Below, one piece after another: positions 7,560 to 15,157 of a stretch of DNA of 37,645 nt. Each line of letters begins with the position of its first letter. Position 1 is the stretch's first letter. The stretch comes from Alphaproteobacteria bacterium (GTDB taxonomy: Bacteria; Pseudomonadota; Alphaproteobacteria; JACAEB01), in the NCBI GenBank assembly GCA_024236075.1, contig JACKLE010000014.1, positions 1 to 37,645 on the forward strand. The letters run 5' to 3'. The notes beneath the pieces were generated by a model. That model saw only the letters and a program-made list of their open reading frames with translations. It was not told the origin of the DNA and searched no databases. Position numbers and translations under genes: made by a program.

Positions 7560-8363
7560 CTACCTCTGCAGAAGGCCGGTCATGCTGAGATGGATGCCCG
7601 CATCCGAGAGGAGCGTCTCGCCCGTGATGTGGCGCGCGCCCTCCGTGCAAAGAAAGACGACGGCATCCGAGACGAGGTCGGCCGTCCCCGTCTGCTTCAA
7701 GGGCGATGCGTCCGCCGCGCGCTTGTTCATGGCGGCAAATCCATCCGTACCGAGACGCTTCTCGAACCACGGCGTGGCGATATATCCCGGGCACACGGCA
7801 TTGACGCGAATCTCGGGCGCGAGCGCGCGGGCGAGCGACAGCGTCATGGTGTTGAGCGCGCCCTTCGAGGCCGCATAGGCGACCGAGGAGCCGATGCCCG
7901 CCACGCCCGCTACGGACGAGATGTTGACGACGGCACCATAGCCCTGCGCCTTCATCGCCTTGGAGCAAGCGCGCAGCATCTGGAAGGCGCCGATCACGTT
8001 GACGCTGTAAATTTGCCGGAAGTCGTCCGCCGACAGCCCCTCGAGATCGGCATGGTCGACGAACTTCGTGGTCCCCGCATTGTTGACGAGGATGTCGATG
8101 CGCCCGAAGCGCTCCAGCGTCTCGGCGGCGAGGCGCCGGCAATCCGCGTCCTCCGCGACATTGCCCTGCGCCACGAGAACGGCCGCGCCGAGCGCCTCGC
8201 AGGCCGCGGCGACCTCCTTGGCCTCCCGCTCGCTCTTCAAATAGTTGACGACGACGTCGGCGCCGCGCCGCGCGAGCTTTGCCACCACCGCCGCGCCGAG
8301 GCCCGAGGAGGAGCCCGTCACGATCGCGGTCTTGCCCGCGAGGTCCTTCAGGTCGGCGGTCAT
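7560..8363 (-). CDS. SDR-family NAD(P)-dependent oxidoreductase
   Basis: The 267-residue product is a classical short-chain dehydrogenase/reductase: cofactor motif TGSSSGLG at 16-23, NNAG at 94-97, catalytic Ser150, Tyr163 and Lys167 in YAASK, and a C-terminal GETLLSDAG as in FabG-like enzymes. The segment after the first beta strand (VVVNYLKS) lacks an acidic residue at the strand end, which suggests NADPH preference but does not prove it. Substrate is unknown. It is divergent from the HIT gene across 77 bp and leads the small membrane gene downstream. Confidence 0.93.
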   Translation of the reverse strand: MTADLKDLAGKTAIVTGSSSGLGAAVVAKLARRGADVVVNYLKSEREAKEVAAACEALGAAVLVAQGNVAEDADCRRLAAETLERFGRIDILVNNAGTTKFVDHADLEGLSADDFRQIYSVNVIGAFQMLRACSKAMKAQGYGAVVNISSVAGVAGIGSSVAYAASKGALNTMTLSLARALAPEIRVNAVCPGYIATPWFEKRLGTDGFAAMNKRAADASPLKQTGTADLVSDAVVFLCTEGARHITGETLLSDAGIHLSMTGLLQR

Positions 8364-8440
8364 GGGGGCGATCTCCTCGGCATCGGTTGTTGCGGGGCGC
8401 GCGGCGGGCTAGAGAGAAAGCCCCCCAAGGGAGATGCCCC

Positions 8441-8860
8441 ATGGCTTACGACAAGACGAACATCTTCGCCAGGATCCTGCGCGGCGAGCTGCCCGCGTTC
8501 AAGGTCTACGAGGACGAGGCGAGCCTTGCCTTCCTCGACATCATGCCCCAGGCCAAGGGACACACGCTCGTCGTCCCGAAGGCCGGTGCGGAGGGCCTTC
8601 TCGACATTCCGCCCGACGCCCTCGCAGGCGCCATGCTCACGACACAGAAGGTCGCGGCAGCCGTGAAGCGCGCCGTGGAGGCGCCGGGCTTCATGATCGC
8701 TCAGCTCAACGGGCCGGCTGCGGGCCAGACCGTCTTCCACATCCACTTCCACATCATCCCGCGCTGGGAAGGCGCCGATTTCAAGCTGCACGCCCGCGAA
8801 AAGGCCCCCGAGGCGGAGCTGAAGGACATTCAGGCGAAAATCGTCGCGGCGCTCGGGTGA
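8441..8860 (+). CDS. HIT-family (Hint-type) nucleotide hydrolase
   Basis: The 139-residue protein has a clear histidine-triad motif, with His100, His102 and His104 in FHIHFHIIPRW, where the middle or last His is the nucleophile of nucleotide transfer. The N-terminal FARILRGELPAFKVYEDE is typical of bacterial Hint proteins, which act on AMP-lysine or other nucleoside phosphoramidates. AAGGGAG lies 7 bases before the ATG. The TGA overlaps the GTG start of the HAD gene in GTGA, so the two are translationally coupled. Confidence 0.95.
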   Translation: MAYDKTNIFARILRGELPAFKVYEDEASLAFLDIMPQAKGHTLVVPKAGAEGLLDIPPDALAGAMLTTQKVAAAVKRAVEAPGFMIAQLNGPAAGQTVFHIHFHIIPRWEGADFKLHAREKAPEAELKDIQAKIVAALG

Positions 8861-9576
8861 GCCTGCCGTTCGAGCGGCTCGAGGCCGTCTTTCTCGACGT
8901 CGGCGGAACCCTCGTCACCGTCGACCATGCGCGGATCGCGTCGGTCCTCGCCGAGGAAGGCGTCGGCGCGAGCGAGGACCAGCTCGCCCGCGCGGAGGCG
9001 GCCGCGCGCCCGGCCCTCTCGGCGGCCATAGTGGCCTCCGGCCGGCCCGCGGAGGGGTTCTTCGCGCTGTTCGTGCGCGCGACGCTGACCGAGCTTCGCG
9101 CGCGCTTCGGGATCGATGCGAGGCATTGCGAGGCGGCGATCCTCGCGCGCGCGGTCCCGCCTCCCGGCCGGTCGGACGAGCTGTGGCGCAGGCCGGTCCC
9201 CGGAGCTGCCCGCGCCCTCGCACGCCTCAAGGAGGCCGGCTTTCCGCTTGTCGCCGTATCCAATTCGGACGGCAGCGCCGCACGCAGCCTCGCCCATGCG
9301 GGTCTCGCCCAATTCTTCGATGCGGTGATCGATTCCCATATCGTCGGGGTCGCCAAGCCCGACCCCGCGATCTTCTCCCATGCCTTCGCGGCCTGCCCCG
9401 CCGCGCCGGAGCGCACGGTCTATCTCGGCGACATCTATGCGGGCGACATTCCGTCCGCGCGCGGAGCCGGCCTTCACGCGGCGCTCGTCGATCCGTATGG
9501 GGATTACGGAGACGTCGACTGCCCGACGTTCCGGGACGTCGACGCTTTTGCCGATGCGCTCCTTGCCGGCCTTTAG
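8857..9576 (+). CDS. HAD-family hydrolase
   Basis: This 239-residue protein starts at GTG (8857), overlapping the HIT stop by 4 bp. HAD motif I is DVGGTL at 14-19: the nucleophile Asp14 is present, but the second Asp of the usual DxDGT is Gly16, as in some REG-2/HDHD3-like members, so phosphatase chemistry may be altered. Motif II is VSNSDG, motif III the Lys in AKPDPAIF, and motif IV GDIYAGD. Substrate is unknown. Its TAG overlaps by 2 bp the TAA of clpA on the other strand. Confidence 0.88.
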   Translation: MSLPFERLEAVFLDVGGTLVTVDHARIASVLAEEGVGASEDQLARAEAAARPALSAAIVASGRPAEGFFALFVRATLTELRARFGIDARHCEAAILARAVPPPGRSDELWRRPVPGAARALARLKEAGFPLVAVSNSDGSAARSLAHAGLAQFFDAVIDSHIVGVAKPDPAIFSHAFAACPAAPERTVYLGDIYAGDIPSARGAGLHAALVDPYGDYGDVDCPTFRDVDAFADALLAGL

Positions 9577-11924
9577 GCTACGGGCTCCTCGGCCTCGGCG
9601 TCCGAGCCGCCCTCGCCTTCCTCGCCGTCCTTGGGCGCGCGCGGCGGCAGGGGCGTCAGCTCGAAGGCGAGCTCCTCGACGCCCTCGCCGTTCGTCGCCA
9701 CGTCGATCTTGACGTGGCCGCCGCGCGAGAGCTGGCCGAAGAGAATTTCGTCCGCGAGCGGCTTCTTCACCTTCTCCTGGATGAGGCGGGCGAGCGGACG
9801 AGCGCCGTAGTTCTCGTCGTAGCCGCGCTGGGCGAGCCAGTCGGCGGCGGCGTCCGTGAGCGCGAAGGTGATGTTGCGGTCCTGGAGCTGGGCCTCGAGC
9901 TGGATGACGAACTTCTCCACGACCTTGCGGATGACATCCTGTGGCAGCGGCGAGAAGGCGATGACCGCGTCGAGCCGGTTGCGGAACTCCGGCGTGAAGA
10001 GGCGCTTGATCGCGTCCTCGTCCTCGCCCTGCCGCTTGGCCCGGCCGAAGCCGATGGCCGGCTTGGCGAGGTCGGCGGCTCCCGCATTCGTCGTCATGAT
10101 GAGAACGACGTTGCGGAAGTCGACCTTCTTGCCGTTGTGGTCGGTGAGCTTGCCGTGGTCCATCACCTGAAGGAGCACGTTGAAAAGATCCGGGTGCGCC
10201 TTTTCAATCTCGTCCAGCAGGAGGACGAGATGCGGGTTCTGGTCGACGCCGTCGGTGAGGAGGCCGCCCTGGTCGAAGCCGACATAGCCCGGCGGCGCGC
10301 CGATGAGCCGCGAGACCGTGTGGCGCTCCATATATTCCGACATGTCGAAGCGCAGAAGCTCCACCCCCATGATGGAGGCGAGCTGGCGCGCGACCTCGGT
10401 CTTGCCGACGCCCGTTGGGCCGGAGAAAAGGAAGCAGCCGATGGGCTTTTCCGCATCGCGGAGCCCGGCGCGCGCCATCTTCATGGCGGCCGCGAGCTGC
10501 TCGATCGCCGCGTCCTGGCCGAAGACGACGCGCTTCAGATCCTCGCCGAGGTTCTTGAGCTGCTCGGTGTCGCTCTTGGAGACGGTCTTGGGCGGAATGC
10601 GCGCCATCGTGGCGACGACCGCCTCGACCTCCTTGACGCCGATGGTCTTGCGCCGGCGCGAGGGGGCCTTCAGCATCTCGCGCGCGCCTGCCTCGTCGAC
10701 GACGTCGATCGCCTTGTCGGGGAGCTTGCGTTCGTGAAGATATTTCGATGAGAGCTCGACCGCGGTGCGGATCGCCTCGTTCGTGTAGCGGATGCGGTGG
10801 AACTCCTCGAAATAGGGCTTGAGACCCATGAGGATCTTGATCGCGTCCGGGACCGTCGGCTCCGAGATGTCGATCTTCTGGAAGCGCCGCACCAGTGCGC
10901 GGTCCTTCTCGAAGTGCTGGCGATATTCTTTGTACGTCGTCGAGCCGATGCAGCGGATCGTGCCGCTCGCGAGCGCGGGCTTCAGGAGGTTCGAGGCGTC
11001 CATGGCCCCGCCGCTCGTCGCGCCCGCGCCGATGACCGTGTGGATCTCGTCGATGAAGAGGATCGCGCCCTCGTAGTCCTCGAGCTCCTTGATGACCGCC
11101 TTGAGGCGCTCCTCGAAATCGCCGCGATAGCGCGTCCCGGCCAGCAGCGAGCCCATGTCGAGCGCGAAGATGGTCGCGCCTTCAAGTACCTCGGGCACCT
11201 CGCCGTGGACGATCTTGCGCGCAAGGCCCTCCGCGATCGCGGTCTTGCCGACGCCCGGATCGCCGACGAAGAGCGGATTGTTCTTCGCCCGCCTGCAGAG
11301 GATCTGGATCGTGCGCTCGAGCTCGGCGGAGCGGCCGATCAAGGGATCGATCTTTCCGGCCGAGGCCTTCTCGTTGAGGTTCACGCAATAATTGGCGAGC
11401 GCCTCGGGGCCCTGCTTGTTCGTCGCCTCGTGCGGCTCGGAGCTTTCCTGCGAGCCGCGCACGGGCCGGCTCTCGGTGAGGTCGGGGCGCTTGGCGACGC
11501 CGTGGCTGATGAAGTTGACCGCGTCGTAGCGCGTCATCTCCTGCTCCTGCAGGAGATAGATCGCCTGGCTCTCGCGCTCGGAGAAGAGCGCGACGAGCAC
11601 GTTCGCCCCCGAGACCTCGACATGGCCCGAGCTCTCGACATGGGCGACCGCGCGGCGGATCACGCGCTCGAAGGCGGTCGTCGGCCGCGCCTCTGTGCGC
11701 CCGCCGGAAAGCATGGCGTCGAGATCGGTGTTGATGAACTCGATGAGCCCCTCTCGCAGGTCGTCGATGTCGACGCTGCACGCCTTCATGACGGCCCGCG
11801 CATCCACGTCGTCCACGAGCGCGAGCAGGAGATGCTCCAGGGTCGCATATTCCTGGCGCCGCTCGCCTGCATAGGCGAGCGCGCGCCGCAGGGCCTCCTC
11901 CAGGGAACGCGTAAGCTGGGGCAA
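9573..11924 (-). CDS. clpA: ATP-dependent Clp protease ATP-binding subunit ClpA
   Basis: This 783-residue unfoldase has the full ClpA layout: the double Clp N-repeat domain (about 1-145), AAA+ module 1 with Walker A GDPGVGKT at 221-228 and Walker B ending in DE near 292-293, and AAA+ module 2 with Walker A GPTGVGKT at 502-509 and Walker B DE at 571-572. The ClpP-docking loop reads IGF (624-626) rather than the IGL of E. coli. ClpA unfolds substrates, including those delivered by ClpS, into ClpP. The start is a TTG: no ATG or GTG lies at the right place and AAGGAG sits 10 bases upstream. It follows clpS by 4 bp. Confidence 0.98.
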   Translation of the reverse strand: MPQLTRSLEEALRRALAYAGERRQEYATLEHLLLALVDDVDARAVMKACSVDIDDLREGLIEFINTDLDAMLSGGRTEARPTTAFERVIRRAVAHVESSGHVEVSGANVLVALFSERESQAIYLLQEQEMTRYDAVNFISHGVAKRPDLTESRPVRGSQESSEPHEATNKQGPEALANYCVNLNEKASAGKIDPLIGRSAELERTIQILCRRAKNNPLFVGDPGVGKTAIAEGLARKIVHGEVPEVLEGATIFALDMGSLLAGTRYRGDFEERLKAVIKELEDYEGAILFIDEIHTVIGAGATSGGAMDASNLLKPALASGTIRCIGSTTYKEYRQHFEKDRALVRRFQKIDISEPTVPDAIKILMGLKPYFEEFHRIRYTNEAIRTAVELSSKYLHERKLPDKAIDVVDEAGAREMLKAPSRRRKTIGVKEVEAVVATMARIPPKTVSKSDTEQLKNLGEDLKRVVFGQDAAIEQLAAAMKMARAGLRDAEKPIGCFLFSGPTGVGKTEVARQLASIMGVELLRFDMSEYMERHTVSRLIGAPPGYVGFDQGGLLTDGVDQNPHLVLLLDEIEKAHPDLFNVLLQVMDHGKLTDHNGKKVDFRNVVLIMTTNAGAADLAKPAIGFGRAKRQGEDEDAIKRLFTPEFRNRLDAVIAFSPLPQDVIRKVVEKFVIQLEAQLQDRNITFALTDAAADWLAQRGYDENYGARPLARLIQEKVKKPLADEILFGQLSRGGHVKIDVATNGEGVEELAFELTPLPPRAPKDGEEGEGGSDAEAEEPVA

Positions 11925-11928
11925 CTCG

Positions 11929-12258
11929 TCAGCTCTCCTTCTCGATCGTGCACTTCAAAGGATGCTGGTGACGGCGTGCAAAGTCCATCACGTTCGTCAC
12001 CTTCGTCTCGGCGACCTCGTAGGTGTAGAGACCGCAAAGACCGACGCCGTTATTGTGGACCTGAAACATGATCCGCGTGGCGTCCTCGCGGTTCTTGTTG
12101 AAGAACTGCTGGAGCACGTGGACGACGAACTCCATCGGCGTGTAGTCGTCGTTCAGCATCAAGACCTTGTAGAGCGAGGGACGCTTGGTCTTCGGCTTCG
12201 TCTTGGTGACGAGGCCGGTCGAGGGTCCCATGCCCTTGTCGCTGCCGTCCTTGCTCAT
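11929..12258 (-). CDS. clpS: ClpS, adaptor for N-degron substrates of ClpAP
   Basis: The 109-residue product has a flexible Lys/Thr/Pro-rich N-terminal tail (about 1-27) needed in the family for ClpA regulation, then the ClpS core with the conserved LNDDYTPMEFVV (about 34-45), which forms the binding pocket for N-terminal bulky residues, and the His of VHNNGVG. It binds the ClpA N-domain. Operon with clpA (4 bp gap). A sigma-70-like promoter lies 60 bp upstream of the start. Confidence 0.97.
   Translation of the reverse strand: MSKDGSDKGMGPSTGLVTKTKPKTKRPSLYKVLMLNDDYTPMEFVVHVLQQFFNKNREDATRIMFQVHNNGVGLCGLYTYEVAETKVTNVMDFARRHQHPLKCTIEKES
11935..11940 (-). promoter_or_regulatory. Ribosome binding site deciding the TTG start of clpA
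   Basis: AAGGAG on the minus strand lies inside the last codons of clpS, ten bases before the TTG at 11924. Because the first residues after this TTG match the ClpA N-terminus (PQLTRSLE), the site supports an unusual TTG initiation and coupling to clpS translation. Confidence 0.7.
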
Positions 12259-12317
12259 GCCGCCTCGGCGCCCGCGTCCTGCTCTTCGCGGCAGCGCCGA
12301 GCGCCGCCTCCGTCTCG

Positions 12318-12346
12318 ATTAAATATGAAAGACCTGGGCGATTCAA
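12318..12346 (-). promoter_or_regulatory. Candidate clpS-clpA promoter with GANTC in the -35
   Basis: On the minus strand TTGAAT (12346-12341) is followed after 17 bases by TTTAAT (12323-12318), the latter one mismatch from TATAAT. GAATC overlaps the -35 box. This lies 60 bp before the clpS ATG in an otherwise GC-rich gap. Assigned by eye. Confidence 0.55.
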
Positions 12347-12400
12347 AGGCCGGACCGCTTGCAGATGCGTCAACGCGGCCCCGCGCGGAAGGCGGACGAC

Positions 12401-12439
12401 AAAAAAAACGGCGCCCCCGGCCCGTGGCCGGAGGCGCCG
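12401..12439 (-). terminator. Intrinsic terminator of the phasin gene
   Basis: A 14-position stem with one mismatch (12409-12422 with 12426-12439) and a 3-base loop is followed on the minus strand by eight consecutive T. It begins 35 bp after the phasin stop and precedes the clpS promoter, so it insulates clpS from the strongly expressed phasin. Confidence 0.9.
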
Positions 12440-12474
12440 ATCTAGCCTTGCGGACGCGAGCCCGCGAGCGGCGC

Positions 12475-12930
12475 TCAGAGCGCCGGCTGGGCCTGCCGCA
12501 CCATGCTCACGAAAGCGGTGAAGCGGCTCTTGAGCGGCTCGGCCGATTCGCGCGCGGTGGCCGCGATCATCTCGTTAACCTTGGTGACCTGGCCGATATA
12601 TTGATCGAAGGCGCTCTTCGAGAAGTCGGTGTTGAGCTCCACGAACTCCTGGACGCTCTTGGCCGAGAGCGCGGCCTTCGCCGCAGCGACGCTGTCTTCG
12701 ACGGACTGCTTGGAGAAGGCGAGAATTTCCGAATTGATGGCTTCGATGCCCTTGGTCGCGGCATTGGAGGCCTTGATCAAAGCGTCGACGTTCTCCTTGG
12801 AGAACGCGGTCAGCTTGTCGTAGCCCCCCATGACCTTGTCGAAGTTCTGTTTCATGGTGTCTGTACCCTTCGTGACCATTTGTTCCAGTGCCTCGGTCGC
12901 GTTCGCGCCGGTCTTGCCTTTGCTAGCCAT
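12475..12930 (-). CDS. Phasin family protein
   Basis: The 151-residue product is Ala/Lys/Glu-rich, almost entirely alpha-helical, with no Cys and no signal peptide, and contains the phasin-type pattern FSKENVDALIKASNAATKGIE and the downstream SKSAFDQYIGQ. Phasins coat polyhydroxyalkanoate granules and control their number and size. I prefer the ATG at 12930; an ATG 12 bp upstream has its AAGGGA directly adjacent, too close to serve. A strong terminator follows and a well-formed promoter with two dyads lies about 230 bp upstream, which implies high, regulated expression. Confidence 0.9.
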   Translation of the reverse strand: MASKGKTGANATEALEQMVTKGTDTMKQNFDKVMGGYDKLTAFSKENVDALIKASNAATKGIEAINSEILAFSKQSVEDSVAAAKAALSAKSVQEFVELNTDFSKSAFDQYIGQVTKVNEMIAATARESAEPLKSRFTAFVSMVRQAQPAL

Positions 12931-13134
12931 TGTCTTTTCCATTCCCTTCTCTGGACCGGGGACGTCCAAGCTCTCAAAACCCCATTTCAGCGGCGAGGTG
13001 GACTGGCCGACGCGGCCATACGCGAGGCCCCGCCTCACTCAACTGGTCGATGGCGACCCTGGTCTCGCCGGTCGCGCAGTTCGCCGAACGACCAAACCAC
13101 CTGGCCGCCCGGCCCGCTTTTTCGCGCCGGCCTG

Positions 13135-13151
13135 ATGTTGCAGTGCAACAT
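13135..13151. promoter_or_regulatory. Perfect 17-bp palindrome, candidate PhaR-type operator
   Basis: ATGTTGCA-G-TGCAACAT is a perfect inverted repeat with 8-bp arms around one base. It lies just downstream of the phasin -10 element, near the expected transcription start. PhaR repressors that control phasin genes recognise TGC/GCA-rich dyads in other alphaproteobacteria, so this is a plausible operator; the assignment is inference. Confidence 0.5.
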
Positions 13152-13157
13152 GAGGCA

Positions 13158-13187
13158 TACATAGGGTGTGCGGTCGCACACTGTCAA
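13158..13187 (-). promoter_or_regulatory. Phasin promoter with a dyad-filled spacer
   Basis: On the minus strand a perfect TTGACA (13187-13182) is followed after 18 bases by TATGTA (13163-13158). The spacer contains the perfect inverted repeat GTGTGCG-GT-CGCACAC at 13166-13181, a likely regulator site that would compete with RNA polymerase. It faces the phasin gene and no other. Confidence 0.6.
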
Positions 13188-13265
13188 GACGAAATTTTGC
13201 GCCGCAGCAAACGCTCTCGGCGAAATGGCGGCGCTTTCCGCACTTGGCCCCCTCCTTGCGACAGA

Positions 13266-13295
13266 TTGACTCAATTTGCGTCCGCCGCCTTTACC
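13266..13295 (+). promoter_or_regulatory. Candidate dac promoter
   Basis: TTGACT (13266-13271) and TTTACC (13290-13295) are separated by 18 bases on the plus strand. GACTC, a GANTC methylation site, overlaps the -35. The -10 match is poor, so this is tentative. Confidence 0.3.
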
Positions 13296-13456
13296 GTGAC
13301 GCAAGCGTGGCGCGGCTAGGCTTTCGTGGCGCTTGCGGATCGTGCTATCAGTAGCGAAACGGCACGGTGGGGTAGGCGGGTCGAGCAAATCATGCGACCA
13401 TCATCCAACGATCGCCGTCGGGCTCTAGGGCGGCGAAAAGAGGGGCGGCTTTTCGC

Positions 13457-15157
13457 GTGTGCGTAAGAACTGACTGGGGATGCGGTTTGAGGGGAATCGC
13501 GATTCTTCTCGTGAGCGCGGCGCTGTGGACAGCGGCCGGCGCCGGTTCCGCGAGCGCCAACTCCAAATATGCCGCCTTCGTGATGGATGCCGATTCCGGC
13601 GAGGTCCTCTACGCCCGCAACGGCGACCTTGCGCGCTATCCCGCGTCCCTCACCAAGATGATGACGCTCTACCTGACCTTCGACGCGCTCGAGAAGGGCA
13701 AGCTGAAGCTCACCGACGCGCTCACCGCCTCGAGCCACGCCGCGGCCCAGGCGCCCTCCAAGCTCGGGATCGCGGCCGGCCAGACCATCACCGTGGACGA
13801 AGCCATCCGCGCCCTCGTCGTGCGCTCGGCGAACGATGTCGCGGTGGTGCTGGCCGAGGCTCTCGGCGACAGCGAGTCGCAGTTCGCAAAGCTGATGACC
13901 CAGCGCGCGCGCGATCTCGGCATGAAGAGCACGACCTTCCGCAACGCGTCGGGCCTGCCTCATTCCGCCCAGCGCTCCTCCGCTCACGATCTCGCCGTTC
14001 TCGGCCGACGGCTCATGGAGGACTTTCCGGAGCGCGTGCACTATTTCGACGACCCGAGCTTCTCCTGGGACGGGCGCACCTGGCAGAGCCACAATCATCT
14101 CCTCGAGCTCTATCCGGGCACGGACGGGCTCAAGACCGGCTACACGCAGGCCTCGGGCTTCAATGTGGTGACCTCGGTGCATCGCAACGGAGCCCATCTC
14201 ATCGGCGTCGTCATGGGCGGACGCACGGCCCAGTCCCGCGACCGGGAGATGATGCGCGTCCTCGACGTGACCTTCGCGCGGCTCGAGAAGGAGCCGCGGC
14301 GCAAGGCCGCGCCCGCGTCGATGCGGATCGCCGGCGACTTCGCGCCGCGGCCCAAGCCCAAGGGCCTCAGCGAGGCCTCGGCACTCGTCGCCTCGCTCGT
14401 GCGCGACACGCCCCTCGGCGAGATCGCCTCGGCGACGCCGGACAAGTCGGCCGCGGACCGTCTTGCAGCGGCCAATCCCCCCGAACAGGTGGACGACGGC
14501 ATCGCGACGCTCATTCTCGCAAGCGCCATCGCGCCGCGGCCGGAGGCGGCCGGCGCGGACATCGTTCCGCGCGAGCACCCAGCGCGCGCGCCCGGCCGCG
14601 AGGAGGCCTTCGCGCCCGAGCCCAAGCCCAGAGAAGCCGATGTCGCCATGGCCGCGATCGACGCGGCGGACAACGAGACCGGTCAGGGCGGACCCGAATT
14701 CGCAACTCCGATTCACGAGCGCGCCCAGATGGATGCGCTCGTGGAGGAGACCGCCGACACGGACGAGGACGCCGCCGAAGAGGCCGCCGCGAACGAGCCC
14801 AAGCTCGCCTTTGCGGCCATCGACGCGGAGGAAGGCGAAGGAGATGGCGGGCCCTGGGTTCCCGCGCTGCCGCAGGATGCGGCGGGCCTTGGCGGCTGGG
14901 GTGTCCAGATCGGCGCCTTCGCCAACGTCACCACGGCCGACACGAGCCTGAGGACGGCCGCGACGCTCGTGCCCCAGCTCACCATGTCCCTGTCGGGCGT
15001 CATGCCCTATTCGCAGGACGGCCACACGCTCTATCGCGCCCGTTTCGGCCCGGTGAGCCACGAGGCGGCCATCGCCGCCTGCACCCAGCTCACCAGTGTC
15101 GGCGTCAGCTGCTACACGGTTCAAGAGGCGAGCTGGGACGCGCTCATTCGCCGCTGA
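13457..15157 (+). CDS. D-alanyl-D-alanine carboxypeptidase (DacA/PBP5 type) with SPOR domain
   Basis: This 566-residue exported protein has a signal sequence (hydrophobic core about 13-30), then a peptidase S11 domain with active-site SLTK at 64-67, SAN at 124-126 and KTG at 226-228. It trims the terminal D-Ala of peptidoglycan pentapeptides. A long acidic and Ala/Pro-rich linker (about 285-480) leads to a C-terminal SPOR domain (about 484-560) that typically targets denuded glycan at the septum. The GTG at 13457 is one start; a TTG at 13487 with GGGGA seven bases upstream is equally plausible and shortens it by 10 residues. The last 14 bp overlap the convergent J-domain gene. Confidence 0.93.
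   Translation: MCVRTDWGCGLRGIAILLVSAALWTAAGAGSASANSKYAAFVMDADSGEVLYARNGDLARYPASLTKMMTLYLTFDALEKGKLKLTDALTASSHAAAQAPSKLGIAAGQTITVDEAIRALVVRSANDVAVVLAEALGDSESQFAKLMTQRARDLGMKSTTFRNASGLPHSAQRSSAHDLAVLGRRLMEDFPERVHYFDDPSFSWDGRTWQSHNHLLELYPGTDGLKTGYTQASGFNVVTSVHRNGAHLIGVVMGGRTAQSRDREMMRVLDVTFARLEKEPRRKAAPASMRIAGDFAPRPKPKGLSEASALVASLVRDTPLGEIASATPDKSAADRLAAANPPEQVDDGIATLILASAIAPRPEAAGADIVPREHPARAPGREEAFAPEPKPREADVAMAAIDAADNETGQGGPEFATPIHERAQMDALVEETADTDEDAAEEAAANEPKLAFAAIDAEEGEGDGGPWVPALPQDAAGLGGWGVQIGAFANVTTADTSLRTAATLVPQLTMSLSGVMPYSQDGHTLYRARFGPVSHEAAIAACTQLTSVGVSCYTVQEASWDALIRR

Larger units (their letters stand above)
12931..13456. other. Divergent regulatory region between the phasin and dac genes
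   Basis: This gap of about 520 bp has no gene I can support. It holds the phasin promoter and its two inverted repeats (13135-13187), a roughly 210-base 5' leader of the phasin, a candidate dac promoter (13266-13295), and A+T-richer composition near 13180-13300. Open frames that cross it (for example 13035-13388, minus) lack a ribosome binding site and recognisable protein features. Confidence 0.6.

Noticed and set aside
9126..10751. Plus-strand open frame of over 500 codons opposite clpA
   Set aside because: It is antisense to the clear AAA+ coding sequence, crosses the end of the HAD gene, and has shadow-frame amino acid composition.
13035..13388. Possible 117-residue minus-strand protein in the phasin-dac gap
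   Set aside because: It runs through the phasin promoter and its palindromes, has no ribosome binding site and no recognisable motif; a regulatory explanation is better.
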